Shown: positions 21,813 to 34,120, counted from the stretch's first letter. The stretch: DNA of 64,000 bases from Triatoma infestans (GCA_011037195.1 JAAEAF010003120.1:1-64000), one strand, 5' to 3'. Made by a program: numbers and translations. The notes: a model not told the origin generated them from the sequence alone.

Positions 21813-23570
21813 TGGCTTACGGCAATTAACAAGGGACGGAGACCTAGTTTGTGTACTGTGTTTGTCCTTGTGCGTAAAGTGTAGAGTGTATGTTGTTTAA
21901 ATGTATTGTATATTGTTTTGACGAAGTGGCATTTAGTACTGAGCTATGGTAACCGGTGGGGTCGCTATTCCCCATGTAATTTCATGTAACCGATACCAGT
22001 TGCGGGCAAGTCATTATAATATGAAATATTATATACAATGTTTATTAAGACATAGAAATTAAAAAAAAGAAAAAAATTAAAGATAATCTAATAAATTTTC
22101 CTGTATGCAAAGGAAGGAACGAATGTTTTGTCTTGATTAATTTTAAATATGAAAAATTCGATCCATCTAAGTGTTCTGATCTAAAACAAAAGAACATATA
22201 TGTATATTGCTTTTCACGACGATTACTGTATTTCAAAAATTCTTTTTGGAGCTCCCTATTTTTTTTTTACAATTAAATGAAATTGTAGTATTATAATAGA
22301 CAAAAAAAAATGACAAATTTTGAGTGCATCGTGTTCTAAAATTTTTTTTTTTAAATCATGAAATCATAAAGTTTATAAAAAATATTAATTTCTTCAACGA
22401 ATTCGTCACTATTATAAGCAAAATATGATTGTTTTTGGTAAGTAATCGAAACTAATGTTGTTTTTTTTGAAATTTTAAATAATCATTGTCAATTTACTTT
22501 TATATAAATTTATAATTTATTTAGAACACTTCGATTTTCGACAAATCAATAAATCGTTGTAGGTTATTTCTATTTACACCACATTTCTATTATTAATATC
22601 AATTCCAGGTATTCTTTATTGAATCTAAAAATTAGCAGCTTCCAATTTACATTTCGTTCACGATCTGTGAAACAAATATATGGCATTACATTGTATATCT
22701 ATTTTTAGCCAACCAGCAAGAAATAAATCTCATTTCCTGCATTAAAATACAATTTAATTAATAAATAAAGGATTACAATAAAAAAATATATATATATATG
22801 AGAATCTAAGTTTTCATGTCTTTCGACAATATTCAAAGCCGGTTTATTATTATCAATTAACATTTTATTACCTATTGCTTATGGAATTAAAAATCATTTT
22901 AATTTAATTATTTAAACTGAGAATAAGTTGTTAATAAAAACAGAAATCAAGTAGTAAATAAGAAGCAATTGTAGAATATGATACGTATGCATAAAATTTT
23001 ATTAATAAGGATCATAATTATACTATGATCTTATATTTAACAAAGAATATGTTCTTCAAAACTATGAAGGTTTGTTACTATATTAAACTGATTGAATTTG
23101 TAATATGCTAGTAGCTTCTTCGATATATATAATTTCTACTAAAAGCTGCATACGAATTCGACATATATTCGAATTTTAGTTAATTATAAGTTTTCCTTAA
23201 GCTAAATATTAATTACTAAAGTTTTATGTTACTATTAATTTTTCAATACAATCAATGGCCATCTGCCGAAGCAACTGAAAAAGTATGGCGTCACTGTAGA
23301 TCGTGTTGTGTATTAATTCATGTTGAAGTTTTTTTTTTTAAAACTGCAATGTTGTTAATTAATATAGCTTATTTCATACTGTTATAATGTTTTGACGAAT
23401 AAGTAAGTGGGTCGCGGCTATTGAGCGCAGAAGTGTCTGGGTGAGAAGGCCGCCTGGAGCCGTCGATAGTGTAGATTTCTTCTTGGTGGTAGTAGCAAAA
23501 AAAGTTTAATTAGTATTTAAATTTAATTATTAATTAGTAGTTTTTATGGTTTTTACATAACCCAATTAAT
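21813..23570. other. AT-rich flank, no gene seen
   Basis: AT-rich sequence with a GC-richer patch at about 21,935-22,010 and another at 23,405-23,490 that I do not recognise. No coding frame of quality. Confidence 0.5.
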
Positions 23571-23579
23571 TTTTAGCGT

Positions 23580-23870
23580 CAATAAAATTTTATTCCCTAT
23601 ATATATTTTTGTTTATCTCATGGAAGTTTCGACATATATTATTATTACATTGTCATTATCAAAATTGATATAATATCTGTAATTTTTTTAATATTATGTT
23701 AAATTTAATGTAAGTTTAAAAGTATTATTTCAACCTTAAAAATATTTAACCAATATTTTTGGTTTCGTAATTTTATTAATCAGTAATTTTAATTTTTTGT
23801 AATGACAATGTGAATATATGTCGAAACGTCAATGAGAAAAAGATATATACGTATATAAAATAAAAGTTAT
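23580..23870. mobile_element. Foldback element (family E)
   Basis: The left arm (TTTATCTCATGGAAGTTTCG, ACATATATT, TACATTGTCATTATC) is mirrored by the right arm at 23,798-23,870 (GTAATGACAATGTGAATATA, TGTCGAAACGTCAATGAG). Arms are ~75-80 bp around a ~140-bp centre. Non-coding, moderately diverged. Confidence 0.7.
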
Positions 23871-23993
23871 GTTACTAATGAACTATATACATTTCTATTA
23901 ATAACTTAGCCTCTCTCAACTAAACTCTTAATTACTAGAATTGAAAAAAAGGATTACATAAAAGTATTTTAGAATAAAAAAAAAAGAAACTAT

Positions 23994-24452
23994 ACCATGC
24001 ATTAGTAAAGAGCGTGATGCTGTATGGCAGCGAAACGTGGGAGTTCAAAAAAGAGAAATGCAGAAAACAACTGCTCCTCACATTAGAAATGGATTATTGG
24101 AGAAGTAGCTGTGGAGTATCGCGTCTTAAGCATGTCCCATAACACTGAAATCAGGATTAGGACTGGTATAGAGAACATTGTATTTCATGACGAGTACTTT
24201 ACATGATATAGGCACTAGGAAATTCATTTGGTATCGCCACGTGATAAGAAATGGAAGAAACAAGGTGGCCAAAAATGATCGAAGAATATGTGCCTACAGG
24301 AAGAAGGAAGAGGAGATGGCCCTCGAAGAAGATGGGAGAGTGGACATAGAGGAGGAGATGATGAGAAGAGGCCCTCATAGTTGGTGATTGGCTTGACCGG
24401 AAAACATGATTAGAGGTTATCGTTTACTAAATAAAAAAAAATAATAATAAAA
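23994..24452 (+). pseudogene. RTE/CR1-type LINE C-terminal relic
   Basis: Dead 3' end of a non-LTR reverse-transcriptase ORF. Reading frames give LVKSVMLYGSETWEFKK, LEMDYWRSSCGVSRL, then after frame changes RHVIRNGRNK, RWPKMIEEYVPTGRRKRRWP and DWLDRKTW. The pattern LYGSE.W, MR.LR...GVSR.D and GRRKRGRP.KRW is typical of RTE/CR1-like elements. Multiple stops and frameshifts make it non-functional. An A-rich tail follows at 24,428-24,452. The only LINE relic of substance in the Sox-proximal block. Confidence 0.72.
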
Positions 24453-25051
24453 AAACAAGTAAACTAAGTTGAATAATTTTTATTTTTAAATATCTTTCCA
24501 TAATTTCAGAGTAAATTTCCAGATCGTAATCGTAAAACAAAACAATAACGTTTATGATTTTAAATTTGAAAAAAAAAACTATTTATTGTAATCTGCGTTA
24601 ACCATTTAATAAATGATTCCTTTTTTTTTTTTTCATGATAATTGATGCAAATATTTTAAATTATGTAAATATTTCGCTTATTACTTATAATACAATAGAG
24701 AGAGCATTAATATAAGCAAATTAAAAAAAAAAAAGATATAATATTTATTGTATGTTCATTTTTTCGAGCTTGTATAGACTATATTAATATAATTATTGTA
24801 TAATGCATTTATAATAAAAAAAAATCAATATTAATATAAATGATTATAATAATTGTTCAATGATATCTGTTCGATTAATATTATTACAATTATTTTAATT
24901 TTTATTAAAAATGTTAAAAATCAGTCCCAAATATTAATATCTTCCCCCCACCTTTCACAAACAATCTAGATTGCACTTGTTGGCAACATTGGCGTAATTG
25001 TTTACATTACATCATTAGAAAAATAAAATTCATTAGGTTCAAGGACATTTA

Positions 25052-25092
<41 letters not shown>

Positions 25093-25500
25093 AACTCTTC
25101 AACAAATTGTAATAATAAATAATGTTAAATTTGAAAATTAAAAAATATTAAATTTTAATCTGTTATGGCAAAAAAAAGAAGCTTAATTAACAATAATGCA
25201 ATTGTAATTGATTGTTTATTGAAAACTTATTTGTATTTTTTTTTATTATTATTTGATTTTTAAGAAAAGTCTATTTTTTGGAAAAAATATATTAGGTAAT
25301 TATAATTTTTTTAACATTAATTTTTTTCGTTGATGAGGTAATAAAAAAAAAAAAAAAATTAAACTGATAACAAATTTATTCAGAAATTTCTTTCTAAAAC
25401 AGACTAAAAATCTTCAAAGTAAGTTTATTTACAAAAAAAAATTTAATGAAGAACTTCCAAATTTAATGTAGTAACGTAATGAGAAATATTAAAAATGACA
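24453..25500. other. AT-rich stretch with GT microsatellite
   Basis: AT-rich sequence containing a pure (GT)n tract at 25,056-25,089. No gene. Confidence 0.6.
25056..25089. repeat. (GT)n microsatellite
   Basis: Seventeen or so uninterrupted GT dinucleotides, not associated with a family A copy. Confidence 0.95.
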
Positions 25501-25667
25501 GCTGTGCTAGCCTTAGATTTTTTTTTCTTCCTAGGAGCCTTTATAGAACAGAGTCCGGTTATGGACCGTTTAGTCTGTAACCAAAGAACATTGTCCGGAG
25601 GCCGGCAGTGCACTTGAGAAGGCTCTGGGCGCCAATGACCATAGATATTGACGCGCCTTAAATTAAA
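25501..25667 (+). mobile_element. SINE tail, head missing (copy S4)
   Basis: Starts within the end of the tRNA-like head (GCTGTGCTAGCC), then TCTTCCTAGGAGCC, TTGTCCGGAGGCCGGCAGTG and CGCGCCTTAAATTAAA. Boxes A and B are absent, so it is a 5'-truncated copy with an AT-repeat end. Confidence 0.82.
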
Positions 25668-25734
25668 TATATATATATATATATTGGCTTATGTCTTTAG
25701 TTTTAAGATAATTGAGATATTCAGCACAGTTTTT

Positions 25735-26050
25735 GTGGTTTTTTGAGATCGCACAGCTGGTAAACATCAGAGATTTTTTTTCCCATGATAGCCTGCTTCA
25801 TTTTTGTGGTTTTTCGAATGTTATACTAAAAAAATGTCTTCCTCCTCTCAAACAATTTAGATGCCAAGTACTTATTGGGCAACATTAGTGTATTTGTTTA
25901 TATTCAATCATTAGTAAAACAAAACAATTCCACAAATTGTATCATTCAAATAGGACGACGATTTGTGATGACGACCCAAATGAAACCAGGCTAACTAACA
26001 TGGACAAAAATTTCTGATCATTTTCCTGCTCTGCAGATTCAACCACAATA
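25735..26050. mobile_element. Foldback element, family B (copy B3), decayed
   Basis: GCTGGTAAACATCAGAGATT, CCCATGATAGCCTGCTTC and TTTTTGTGGTTTTTCG give the left arm. GATGACGACCC near 25,967 and TTTCCTGCTCTGCAGATTC near 26,020 are remnants of the right arm. The centre is replaced by unrelated AT-rich sequence. Confidence 0.5.
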
Positions 26051-26244
26051 ATTACATATATTTTTTTTTTTTTTTGCCAGTGTGATAGTTAGCGTTCTGG
26101 TTGACTATTTTAAAAGTGTTTATTTGATTAAGTGTCCGCAAAGTTTTATTCAGTTTTCTTATTTACATTTCTTATATTCACGGTTTAAGTTTTAGGTTAT
26201 ATTCACACACACATATTCACACCAATATTCATTATAACTTCCTT

Positions 26245-26330
26245 TATTATTATTATTATTTTTTTTTTACTTGTCTGTGGGGAGCGCCCAAATCCTACGC
26301 CATCCAATACATATGCTGGGCCTTGTACCC
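26245..26330 (-). mobile_element. LINE 3' tip remnant
   Basis: CCTACGCCATCCAATACATA and GCTGGGCC next to (TTA)n resemble the 3' end of the I-like LINE at 56,149-56,630 (CCTACGCTACCCAAAGCC next to TTATTATT). Only the tail-proximal ~80 bp remain. Confidence 0.4.
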
Positions 26331-27840
26331 TACTTATTTATTATTATTATTTTTTTTTGTCTTACGTTCGTGTCAAAATTTTGAAATTTACTTTTTATCA
26401 GAAATATATGTTTTAAGCATTCCTGATTATGCAAAAAAAAAAAAAAAAACGATCTTTAGTGAAGGGCTTGTATATATATATATATGCCTGTGTTGTGGTA
26501 CCAATTATTTCAAACTCTATATAGGTACCAGTTAAGTATTACTACAAAATTTGGTACAATTGTTTTCGATAAAAAAAATCCTTCAATAATCAAGTCTTAT
26601 TCAGTAATTTCGTTTTTTTGAAAAATTAAGTTTTTTTTTTTTTTTTTTCTTGAGACGTTCTTTTGAGAGATGTGCAAGTCAGTATAAAAAAAAATGTACG
26701 TATCTTCTATCTACGTATAAACATCATCAAGCTATATTCCAAGAATAATATATTTTAAGGATTCTATGCAATTTCCTGATTGAAAATACCCCAGTACTTC
26801 AGTTTTATTTCTCTATAGAGAAAGATATAATGTAATAAAAAAAGAATTATCAAGAGCAAACTATTTAATTGTTTTTAATTTTTTTAATTATAATTGTCGC
26901 TTAGAGAATATAAAATATATCTACATTTTTTAGAGGATAATGTTTTATTTTTATGGTGTCTGTTGATATTTATTATTATGATTATTATAGAAATGGGCGA
27001 AGTGATACAAGGCCATACATAATGATAGGCTGGTCGGGAAGTTACGCAGCAGCCAGCTGGCACAACCATCCCATCCCTACTACTTATATCCAGAGACAGA
27101 CCAGCTATATATACTGTTATATATTTTAACTAGGACTGTTATATATGTTACATTACTGTTTTCTTATAATATAACCTGCCATACTAAAACCATTATTACT
27201 CAAAAACTAAATATTATATCTTTTCTGATTCATAAAAAAAAAAAAATAAACTACCTCTATCTTAATAACTTATTTTCGTCTATTTTTTTTTTATTTTTTA
27301 TTTTTTTTAAAAAAAAACTTTCACACAATCAAACTACTTACAATATTTATTATCCCCCCTCTTCCAAAGAGATATTTAAGTAGTTTATTTTGCGGAAATT
27401 CACTTTTAAAAGAAATCATTTCTTTTCTTTGGAAAATTGGGAAGGTTATAAAAATTAACTGAAGCGATCATTCAGAAAGAAAATAATGTGTTTACCGATC
27501 TAATTGTGTTTATTTTACTTGGGTAGGTTTTTTTTATTTATTTTTTATTTTTTTTTTATCTTTCTTTGCATCTCTTTTTTTACTGGAACATATCAATTTT
27601 CTTCTTGAAAATGTTTTATTTGATTTCATGGAATTTTAAACTGAGAAGTTTTTTTTTTTATCCTTTTTTTCCTTAAAAATATATTGATTTTTTTTTTCTT
27701 AATAGACACGATTATCCGAAAAAACTATGATTAACTAGTTTTATTCAATCTACAAAATAAATAAAAATTTTATTTTATTATATGACGAGAGTTCTTTTTA
27801 TGTTCAATCAATTATTTGAACTAGGTATTATTAAAAATCT
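26331..27840. other. AT-rich stretch, no gene seen
   Basis: AT-rich sequence with homopolymer runs. A GC-richer patch at about 26,995-27,110 beside AT/TTA repeats may be another LINE 3' tip but is too short to call. Confidence 0.5.
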
Positions 27841-28034
27841 ATATATATACAAAAAAAAATGCAGATTTCATTAAAAATTACGATGACGTGCTGAAAGTTA
27901 TTTATATATTTAGGAAATTATTAATAGATAAAAGAAATAACTGAAATTTGGGTTAACTAGTCTAATAATTCTCCGTATTACCAGGAAAGGATTAAAATGA
28001 ACAGTTCCTGTCTGGATTAACAAAGAAATTCAAA
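27841..28034 (+). repeat. Left direct repeat flanking family A copy A7
   Basis: About 195 bp that recur at 29,053-29,255 with small differences. Shared blocks include AAATTATTAATAGATAAAAG, AAATAACTGAAATTTGGGTT and CTCCGTATTACCAGGAAAGG. It ends directly at the start of the family A element. No other copy of family A has this flank. Confidence 0.9.
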
Positions 28035-29050
28035 AAAATCTGGTGTGAAACACACACACACACACAACTTTCTCTAACTCCAAGTTCTCAAAATTATAAT
28101 TGACAAATTTTATGGTTAGTGCAAATCAAATTTAATGAAATTCGTCGAAAACTGGAAAAAAAAAAAACTTCAGTAAAAACGCACTTCCGGTTACCTAATG
28201 TTTTTTGAAACTCGGAATATTGACCATCTATTTATTTCTAATTAATTTGCTTTGAGTGATAGAATTGTATGATCAACTATGATAGCAATTTAGAGAAAAA
28301 CATAACCCCTTCCCCTCCCCTTTAATGAAAAAGTGCCCTTAAATGAATTTTCCCAGAGAAATGTTTAAAATAAAAGTTGTACATCTTTGTATGCGTAGCT
28401 TATTTTCGAAATTCCAAGAAAATCGTCGGATCCATATTGGAGAAAATCGCGAAAAAGTGAAAAAAATCATTTAGTAAAGTGGTAAAGTAAACCGCACTTC
28501 CGGTCATCAGATTTTTTTTTTCAAACTCTGAATTTTCTACAACACAACTAATTCTAATTAACATTATTTAGATGACAGAATTGTCTAATAAACTGAAATA
28601 GGACTTTAGAGGAAACCGTAAACCCCACCTCTCTCCAAAAAGTACCCTTAAATGCATTTTTCCGGAGAAATGTTACAAATAAAAGTTGTAGTTCATTGTA
28701 TGTGTAGTTGATGTACCAAGTTTAAAGAAAATCGTCGGAGCCATTTTTAAGAAAATCGCAAAAAAGTAAAAATATTAGCTAGTAAAGTGGTACTTCCGGT
28801 TGAGAAATTTTGACGTATAATATACTGTCAGATCCCATGGTGGTACCTAAATGGAATATCAAGTTTGAACATCCACGGATTTTCATTTTTGAGCTATGCT
28901 ATTTACATAAACACGCACAGACAGACCATTTTCTAAAAACCACTTTTTTGGACTCAGGGGACTTCAAAACGGATATTTCCGGTGAAAACTAGATATTGAA
29001 AATTTTGGCACGATTACAATACTTCCTCTTACTAGGATTAAGAGAAAGTA
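28035..29050 (+). mobile_element. Full family A element (copy A7)
   Basis: Complete forward copy of ~1.02 kb. It starts AATCTGGTGTGAAACACAC, and CTTTCTCTAACTCC is the left subterminal motif. ACTTCC motifs at 28,183, 28,495 and 28,792 begin three internal modules spaced 312 and 297 bp. The microsatellite is short in this copy. It ends in TCTTACTAGGATTAAGAGAA plus AGTA. No protein-coding frame is present. Architecture resembles Helentron-type non-autonomous elements (inference). Confidence 0.88.
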
Positions 29051-29052
29051 AA

Positions 29053-29278
29053 AATATATAAAAAAAGAATGCAGATTCATCAAAAATTACGATGAGGGCT
29101 AAAAGTCATTTATATATATTTAGGAAATTATTAATAGATAAAAGAAATAACTGAAATTTGGGTTAACTAGTCTAATATTTCTCCGTATTACCAGGAAAGG
29201 ATTAAATGAACAGTTCTTGTCTGGATTTACAAAGAAATTAAATAAATAAAAAAAATCTGGTATAAAAACACTCACACT
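29053..29278 (+). repeat. Right direct repeat plus family A start stub
   Basis: Duplicate of 27,841-28,034, continuing into a stub of the family A 5' end (TCTGGTATAAAAACACTCAC at 29,256-29,275). The similarity then stops. The arrangement is host flank, element, host flank, element start, i.e. a partial tandem duplication. Confidence 0.9.
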
Positions 29279-29856
29279 AAATGAAAACTTGGATTTAAAT
29301 TATGTTAATGTCAAACACCCAACTTATGGTATGCTTTCCTTTTAGTATATTTTTTTATATAATAAAAACCGAAGGTATTGTTGCAATTTTTTACATAAAT
29401 TAATCTACGTAGTAATGATTTTTGTTTTGAGCGTTAGTATTGTTAAAATACATATTAATATTATCGTATAGTTTAAAGAACAAACAATATATTTATAAGA
29501 TAGATGACATTATGTGATAAGTCTTAAGAAAAAAAAAACATAAAAAAACTCATGAGAATAAAATAGCTTTGCATATCATTATAGAAATGGAAACTTTATG
29601 AGTCAATTACTTTTAATTTTGGAAATATCTAACTTTAAAAATAATACTGTTTCTTTGAGATATTCATATTACTTTTGCCTTCTTACTCCCAAAACTCGGA
29701 TTGTTCTGATTGCTATGATATCTTTAGACAATTCTATTAATTGTTTAGTACTCCGAAACTCCAAGCAGGTGTGGAACCACTCTTTAAGTTTACTTTAGTA
29801 CCCTGTTCTGACAGGCATTATAGAGGGGAGATTTCATAGAATACCTCAAGAATTTT
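29279..29856. other. AT-rich spacer, no gene seen
   Basis: AT-rich sequence between copies A7 and A9, which face each other. No gene. Confidence 0.55.
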
Positions 29857-29987
29857 TACTTTCTCTTACCCCTGGTAAGAGGAAGTATTGTAATCGTGTC
29901 AAATTTTCGATATCGAGTTTTCACCGGAAATATCCGTTTTGAGGTCCCCTGAGTCCAAAAAAGTGGTTTTTAGCAAATGGTCTGTGC

Positions 29988-30026
<39 letters not shown>

Positions 30027-30887
30027 TGTGTTTATGTAGGTGAACAGCATAGCTCAAAAGTAAAAAATCTTATAAAGTTCAAACTTGATATTACCTTTAC
30101 GTATCACCATGGGATCTGACGGTGCCGTTATCTGTCAATATTCCTCAACCGGAAGTATTACTTTACTAGTTGTTTTTTTTTTACGTTTTTGCGATTTTCT
30201 CAAAAATGGTTCCAAAGATTTTCTTTAAGCTTGGTTATATCAACTACACATACAAAGAGCTACACCTTTTATTTGAAACATTTCTCCAGGAAAATTCATT
30301 TAAGGGCACTTCCGGGGGTGGGGTAGGGTTAGGTTTTCTTCTTAACTGCTATTTCAGTTTATTAGACAATTCTGTTATCTAAATAATGTTAATTAAAATT
30401 AAATATATTGTTGAAATTCCGAGTTTAAAAAAAAATCGGATAACCGGAAGTGCGTTTGTTTTAACACTTTACTAAATGATTTTTTTTTTCATTTTTTCGC
30501 GATTTTCTCAAAATTAGCTCCGACGATTTTCTTCAAACTTCGTGTACAAAATAAAAATGCAAAGATCAACATCTTTTATTTAATACATTTCTCTGGAAAA
30601 ATTCATTTAAGGGCACTTTTAGGGGAGTGGTGGGGTTACAGCTTCCCCTAAAGTGGTATCATAGTTGATTATACAATACTATCATCCAAACAAAATTAAT
30701 TAGAAATAAATAGATGGGCAAAATTATAAGTTTTATGAAAATTCGTAAGCCGGAAATGCGCTTTTACTGAACAGCTTTTTCAATTTTCGACGAATTTCGT
30801 TATATTTAGTACACAAACTATAACATTTGTCAATTATAATTTTGAGAACAGGAGTAAGAGAAAGTTGTGAGAGTGTTTCACACCAGA
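29857..30887 (-). mobile_element. Full family A element (copy A9)
   Basis: Complete reverse copy of ~1.03 kb. TACTTTCTCTTACCCCTGGT plus the hairpin opens it, with a (GT)n tract at 29,992-30,025. Modules with ACCGGAAGT motifs follow, then AGGAGTAAGAGAAAGTTG and finally GTGTTTCACACCAGA at the far end before a T-run. Confidence 0.9.
29992..30025. repeat. (GT)n microsatellite inside A9
   Basis: GT tract at the fixed microsatellite position of family A. Confidence 0.95.
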
Positions 30888-31183
30888 TTTTTTTTTTTTT
30901 TTAGAAATATAGTTCAAGTAAGTAGGTAACTAATAAGATTTTAAGTATTCATTTATCATGTTCAAGGAAAACGTTTTTTGAAGTATTCTTCAAGAAATTC
31001 CCAATAAACTGAGAAAAAACCTCAATTCTTTCAAGACGCATTTTAGGTTAAATGATTTTCTTGAGTTTGGTGTTTTGCGCCTATCTAATTGCACTCTCTA
31101 TTATATAGTTCGAGATACCTTACAGTATTTTGAATTAGTACCTGAGATCACTAAAGAATGAGATCTAGGACTTCTAAAAGAAA

Positions 31184-31240
31184 TCTGGTGTGAAACACTT
31201 ATACGACATACTCTTACTGCAATTTACATAGTTTTAATTT
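31184..31240 (+). mobile_element. Family A 5' fragment (copy A10)
   Basis: TCTGGTGTGAAACACTTATA and CTCTTACTGCAATTTACA only; the rest is lost. Confidence 0.6.
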
Positions 31241-31684
31241 TAGATTTATTATTTATTTATACAGGTATTACCTAGTTATAAATTTCATATAATAACTTGA
31301 AAATATATACTTAAATATAAATATATTGTTTGTACTTTAAACAACATAATTTTAGTATTTTAACAATACTAACGCTCAAAACAAAATCATTCATTGCTAA
31401 GTAGATTAATTTATGTAAAAAATTGCCACAATACCATTGGTTTTTTTTACTATAAATAAAAGTAGAGAAACCACACGATTTGTTGGGGGGTGTTTGACAC
31501 TAACGTCATTTACACCCACGTTTGTATTTAAATATAAAGTTTACGCTTTTCTATCTCTTTTTCAAAATCAAATTTTAAAAATTCTTTATTAAGTTGAAAA
31601 TTATTGAAAACTAAGAAAATTTTCAAGTATAATTTTTTTAAAAATTACATGACTTTTTTTTTGTGCCAAATGTTTAAATTCAGT

Positions 31685-32060
31685 TTAGTCATAACTATAA
31701 ACAAGTTGTAAATTGTTTAAAAAATTATATGTAAGAAAGATATCTCTGAATAGAAAATGTTGGGCTTGCTTTTCTAACGTAGGAAATTTAAGTTCTACAC
31801 CATCTCCCCCATGGAATATATTGCTATCGTGTTCTAGGCCCAGATTCTTCAGGTGCCCCCCCCCGAGTCTATCATGCCCTGTGAGGAAACACGTCAATAG
31901 GTGAAGCCTATTTTTTTTGCTCAGCTTTATTCCTGGGAAGGTTGTCCAAAGTTAGGAAGTTTCTTGACTTCCTCCTTGTTTCTGTGCTCTTTCTGCACAG
32001 ATTTAGTCGCCTATCCTATAAGAGGTTTCCGATCTAGAATGCACCTTCTATTCCCCAAAA
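31685..32060 (-). pseudogene. I-like LINE C-terminal relic
   Basis: The minus strand encodes LTCFLTGHDRLGGGHLKNLG, matching the LTGH..L..HL...G segment that precedes the zinc knuckle of I/jockey-type LINEs. Upstream it has KQGGSQETS in a broken frame. The knuckle cysteines are lost and stops interrupt the frame. No tail is visible. Confidence 0.55.
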
Positions 32061-33493
32061 TGCACCAACACTAAAAAAAAAATATCAAATTTATTGTTCC
32101 TGTTGAGGTTACTGAGTTTTGGCTAAAGTGGCCTTTCTTATACAATTTTTGAATTGAATCATGAAGCTTAGTCATCTGAAGATTTTAATTCCTGTGCAAT
32201 AATTATTGTAGCTGAAGTGAAATATGCTCGTATATCAATGTCTATACCTACTGTAAATATGTGATGGGCTCAGACAATGAATCCAAGTAATCCAATGGCG
32301 TAGATTCTAGCATGGCGTAGATTATTCATAGTGATCCGAAGGCTTCATTTTTTTTCCTGTTTCTATAGCAATGATGTGGAAGATTAAACCGAATCTTTCT
32401 GAAATGAATGCAGTCTTCTGGTTTCCAGATACTTCCTGATGAAGTTGAACTGGGCACATCATCTTACAATTGCGTGGATTTTCGCCTGAAAGATGCTGGG
32501 AAATTTTTGCATAGATTCCAGAGTATCTAATCATACATTTCCCCCTCGTGGATCCTCAAGCTATATTAGTATATACCACATAATGGCATGTTATTTGATG
32601 TTAAACAGAGATGATTCATTAACCCACTCACTACCAATGTACAGCTATGTGGAAGATATTTGTATCGAAGCTGGATTTCTTAATCATCCCATCCAAGAGG
32701 GGTGAGTAGGGGCAGAGAGAGACAGGCAGGGATATCCATTACCCGGTGCCAATGCACTCTAGCCCCTAATTTCAAATGTTGAATGAAAGTTAATTTTATG
32801 TGGAGTTCGTTGACTAGTTCCAAAAATTATTGACCATAAAGAAGACGAATGTCTTAAGTTTAAGAAAGAGATGCCCTTGTTTGTTTAGTATATCAAGAAT
32901 TAAGAAACGTGGAGCTGTTTTCAAGAAAATTGGGTGAAACAAAGAAAATAGAAACTGAAGAAATCTTTGTATCGATGGATTTCGGTCAAATTCTTTCTGA
33001 TCCCTTTAGTGATACCTAAAGAGAATAACAACATTGTCTCCCAGTGATTTTCCGTTTTCTAGTTATCTGTTCACACAAACAAATAAAAAATATGACTATT
33101 CGCAAAAAGCATTTGTTTTTATAATCGGGGAATTTTAAATCATTATTATCAGATGAAAAAACAAAATTGTATAAACTTCGACAAGATTGCAAAGTCGTTG
33201 GGAGAACGAAAAAGTGAACAATTCTTTAATAATATATAAAAATAATATTTATTCTTTAACACTGATATTGCACCAAGGAAGTGATTATATTAAAAAAGGG
33301 ATAAAATGGAAATGAAAGTAGCAAGGTGGGTAGGTAAACGTCTACCCCGTTTTAGAATATACTCCCCCATTTCATACAAATGCTCCAAACATTTACTGTT
33401 GCAGAATTAACCAAAAATATGAGGGAGTTATCTCAAATAATATATTATAATTTGGAAATTAAGAAGGAGAAAAAAAACAAACAATCAAAAATA
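32061..33493. other. Unassigned stretch with mixed composition
   Basis: Less AT-rich than its neighbours between about 32,330 and 32,780. Frames at 32,322-32,534 (minus) and 32,493-32,705 (plus) overlap and show no recognised domain. The remainder is AT-rich. Confidence 0.4.
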
Positions 33494-33672
33494 TCTGGAG
33501 TGAAACACTCATACAACACTTACTCTTACTGGAGTTTTCAAAATTGAAATTGACAAATTTTATAGTTAGTGTACCATATTTAATGCAATTCGTCGAAATT
33601 CTTCGAAAACTGCTCAGTAAAAGCGCACTTTCGGTTTACTAATTTTCTTGAAACTCGGAATTTTCATTTTCC
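33494..33672 (+). mobile_element. Family A 5' fragment (copy A11)
   Basis: TCTGGAGTGAAACACTCATA, the CTTACTGGAG motif, the TTGACAAATTTTATAGTTAG block, and the first CGCACTTTCGGTTTACTAAT module start, then an abrupt end. Confidence 0.75.
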
Positions 33673-33849
33673 TAGTATTTAGTCACATACACACTACTGT
33701 GAACCAATATTAAGTCATTAGCCATAATTCATCTAAGGTAAGAGAAAGTAAAGAAGTTGTATAAGAAAGTGTATGCGATGTTAAGTTTACGATATCTATT
33801 TAATGAATACGGTTTATACAAATTTAAATGTTTTTTTTTTTTTTGTACG

Positions 33850-34010
33850 CCATGACTTCGGCTATTCAGCCATTCAGCGTCGCGTGGCCCAATATAAAAG
33901 AACTAGGGCGATTGATGTTCATTTAGTTGGATATCCAGGGGGAACGTGAGAACAATCTCGGATGCGAACAACTTCACCCCGTAAATTAATAAAGGAATTT
34001 CTTTGGAAAA
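33850..34010 (+). other. Promoter-like, possible LTR fragment
   Basis: A GC-richer island with CAATATAAAAGAAC (TATA-like), followed by a GTTCATTTAG initiator-like motif and AATAAAGG about 100 bp further. This TATA-to-polyadenylation spacing is typical of LTR R regions, but no LTR ends or target duplication were found. Confidence 0.25.
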
Positions 34011-34120
34011 TATTAAAATATTTCATTTAAATTAACAATTTTTTTTTTTTTTATAAATAAAATACTTAAATCTAATTTTATTCTATAATTAGTAAAGTGA
34101 ATCTTCTTATAATAGATAAT

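Noticed and set aside
30170..30382. Many 60-100 codon open frames inside family A copies
   Set aside because: Similar frames occur at corresponding positions on either strand with no conserved reading frame or domain; the family looks non-coding.
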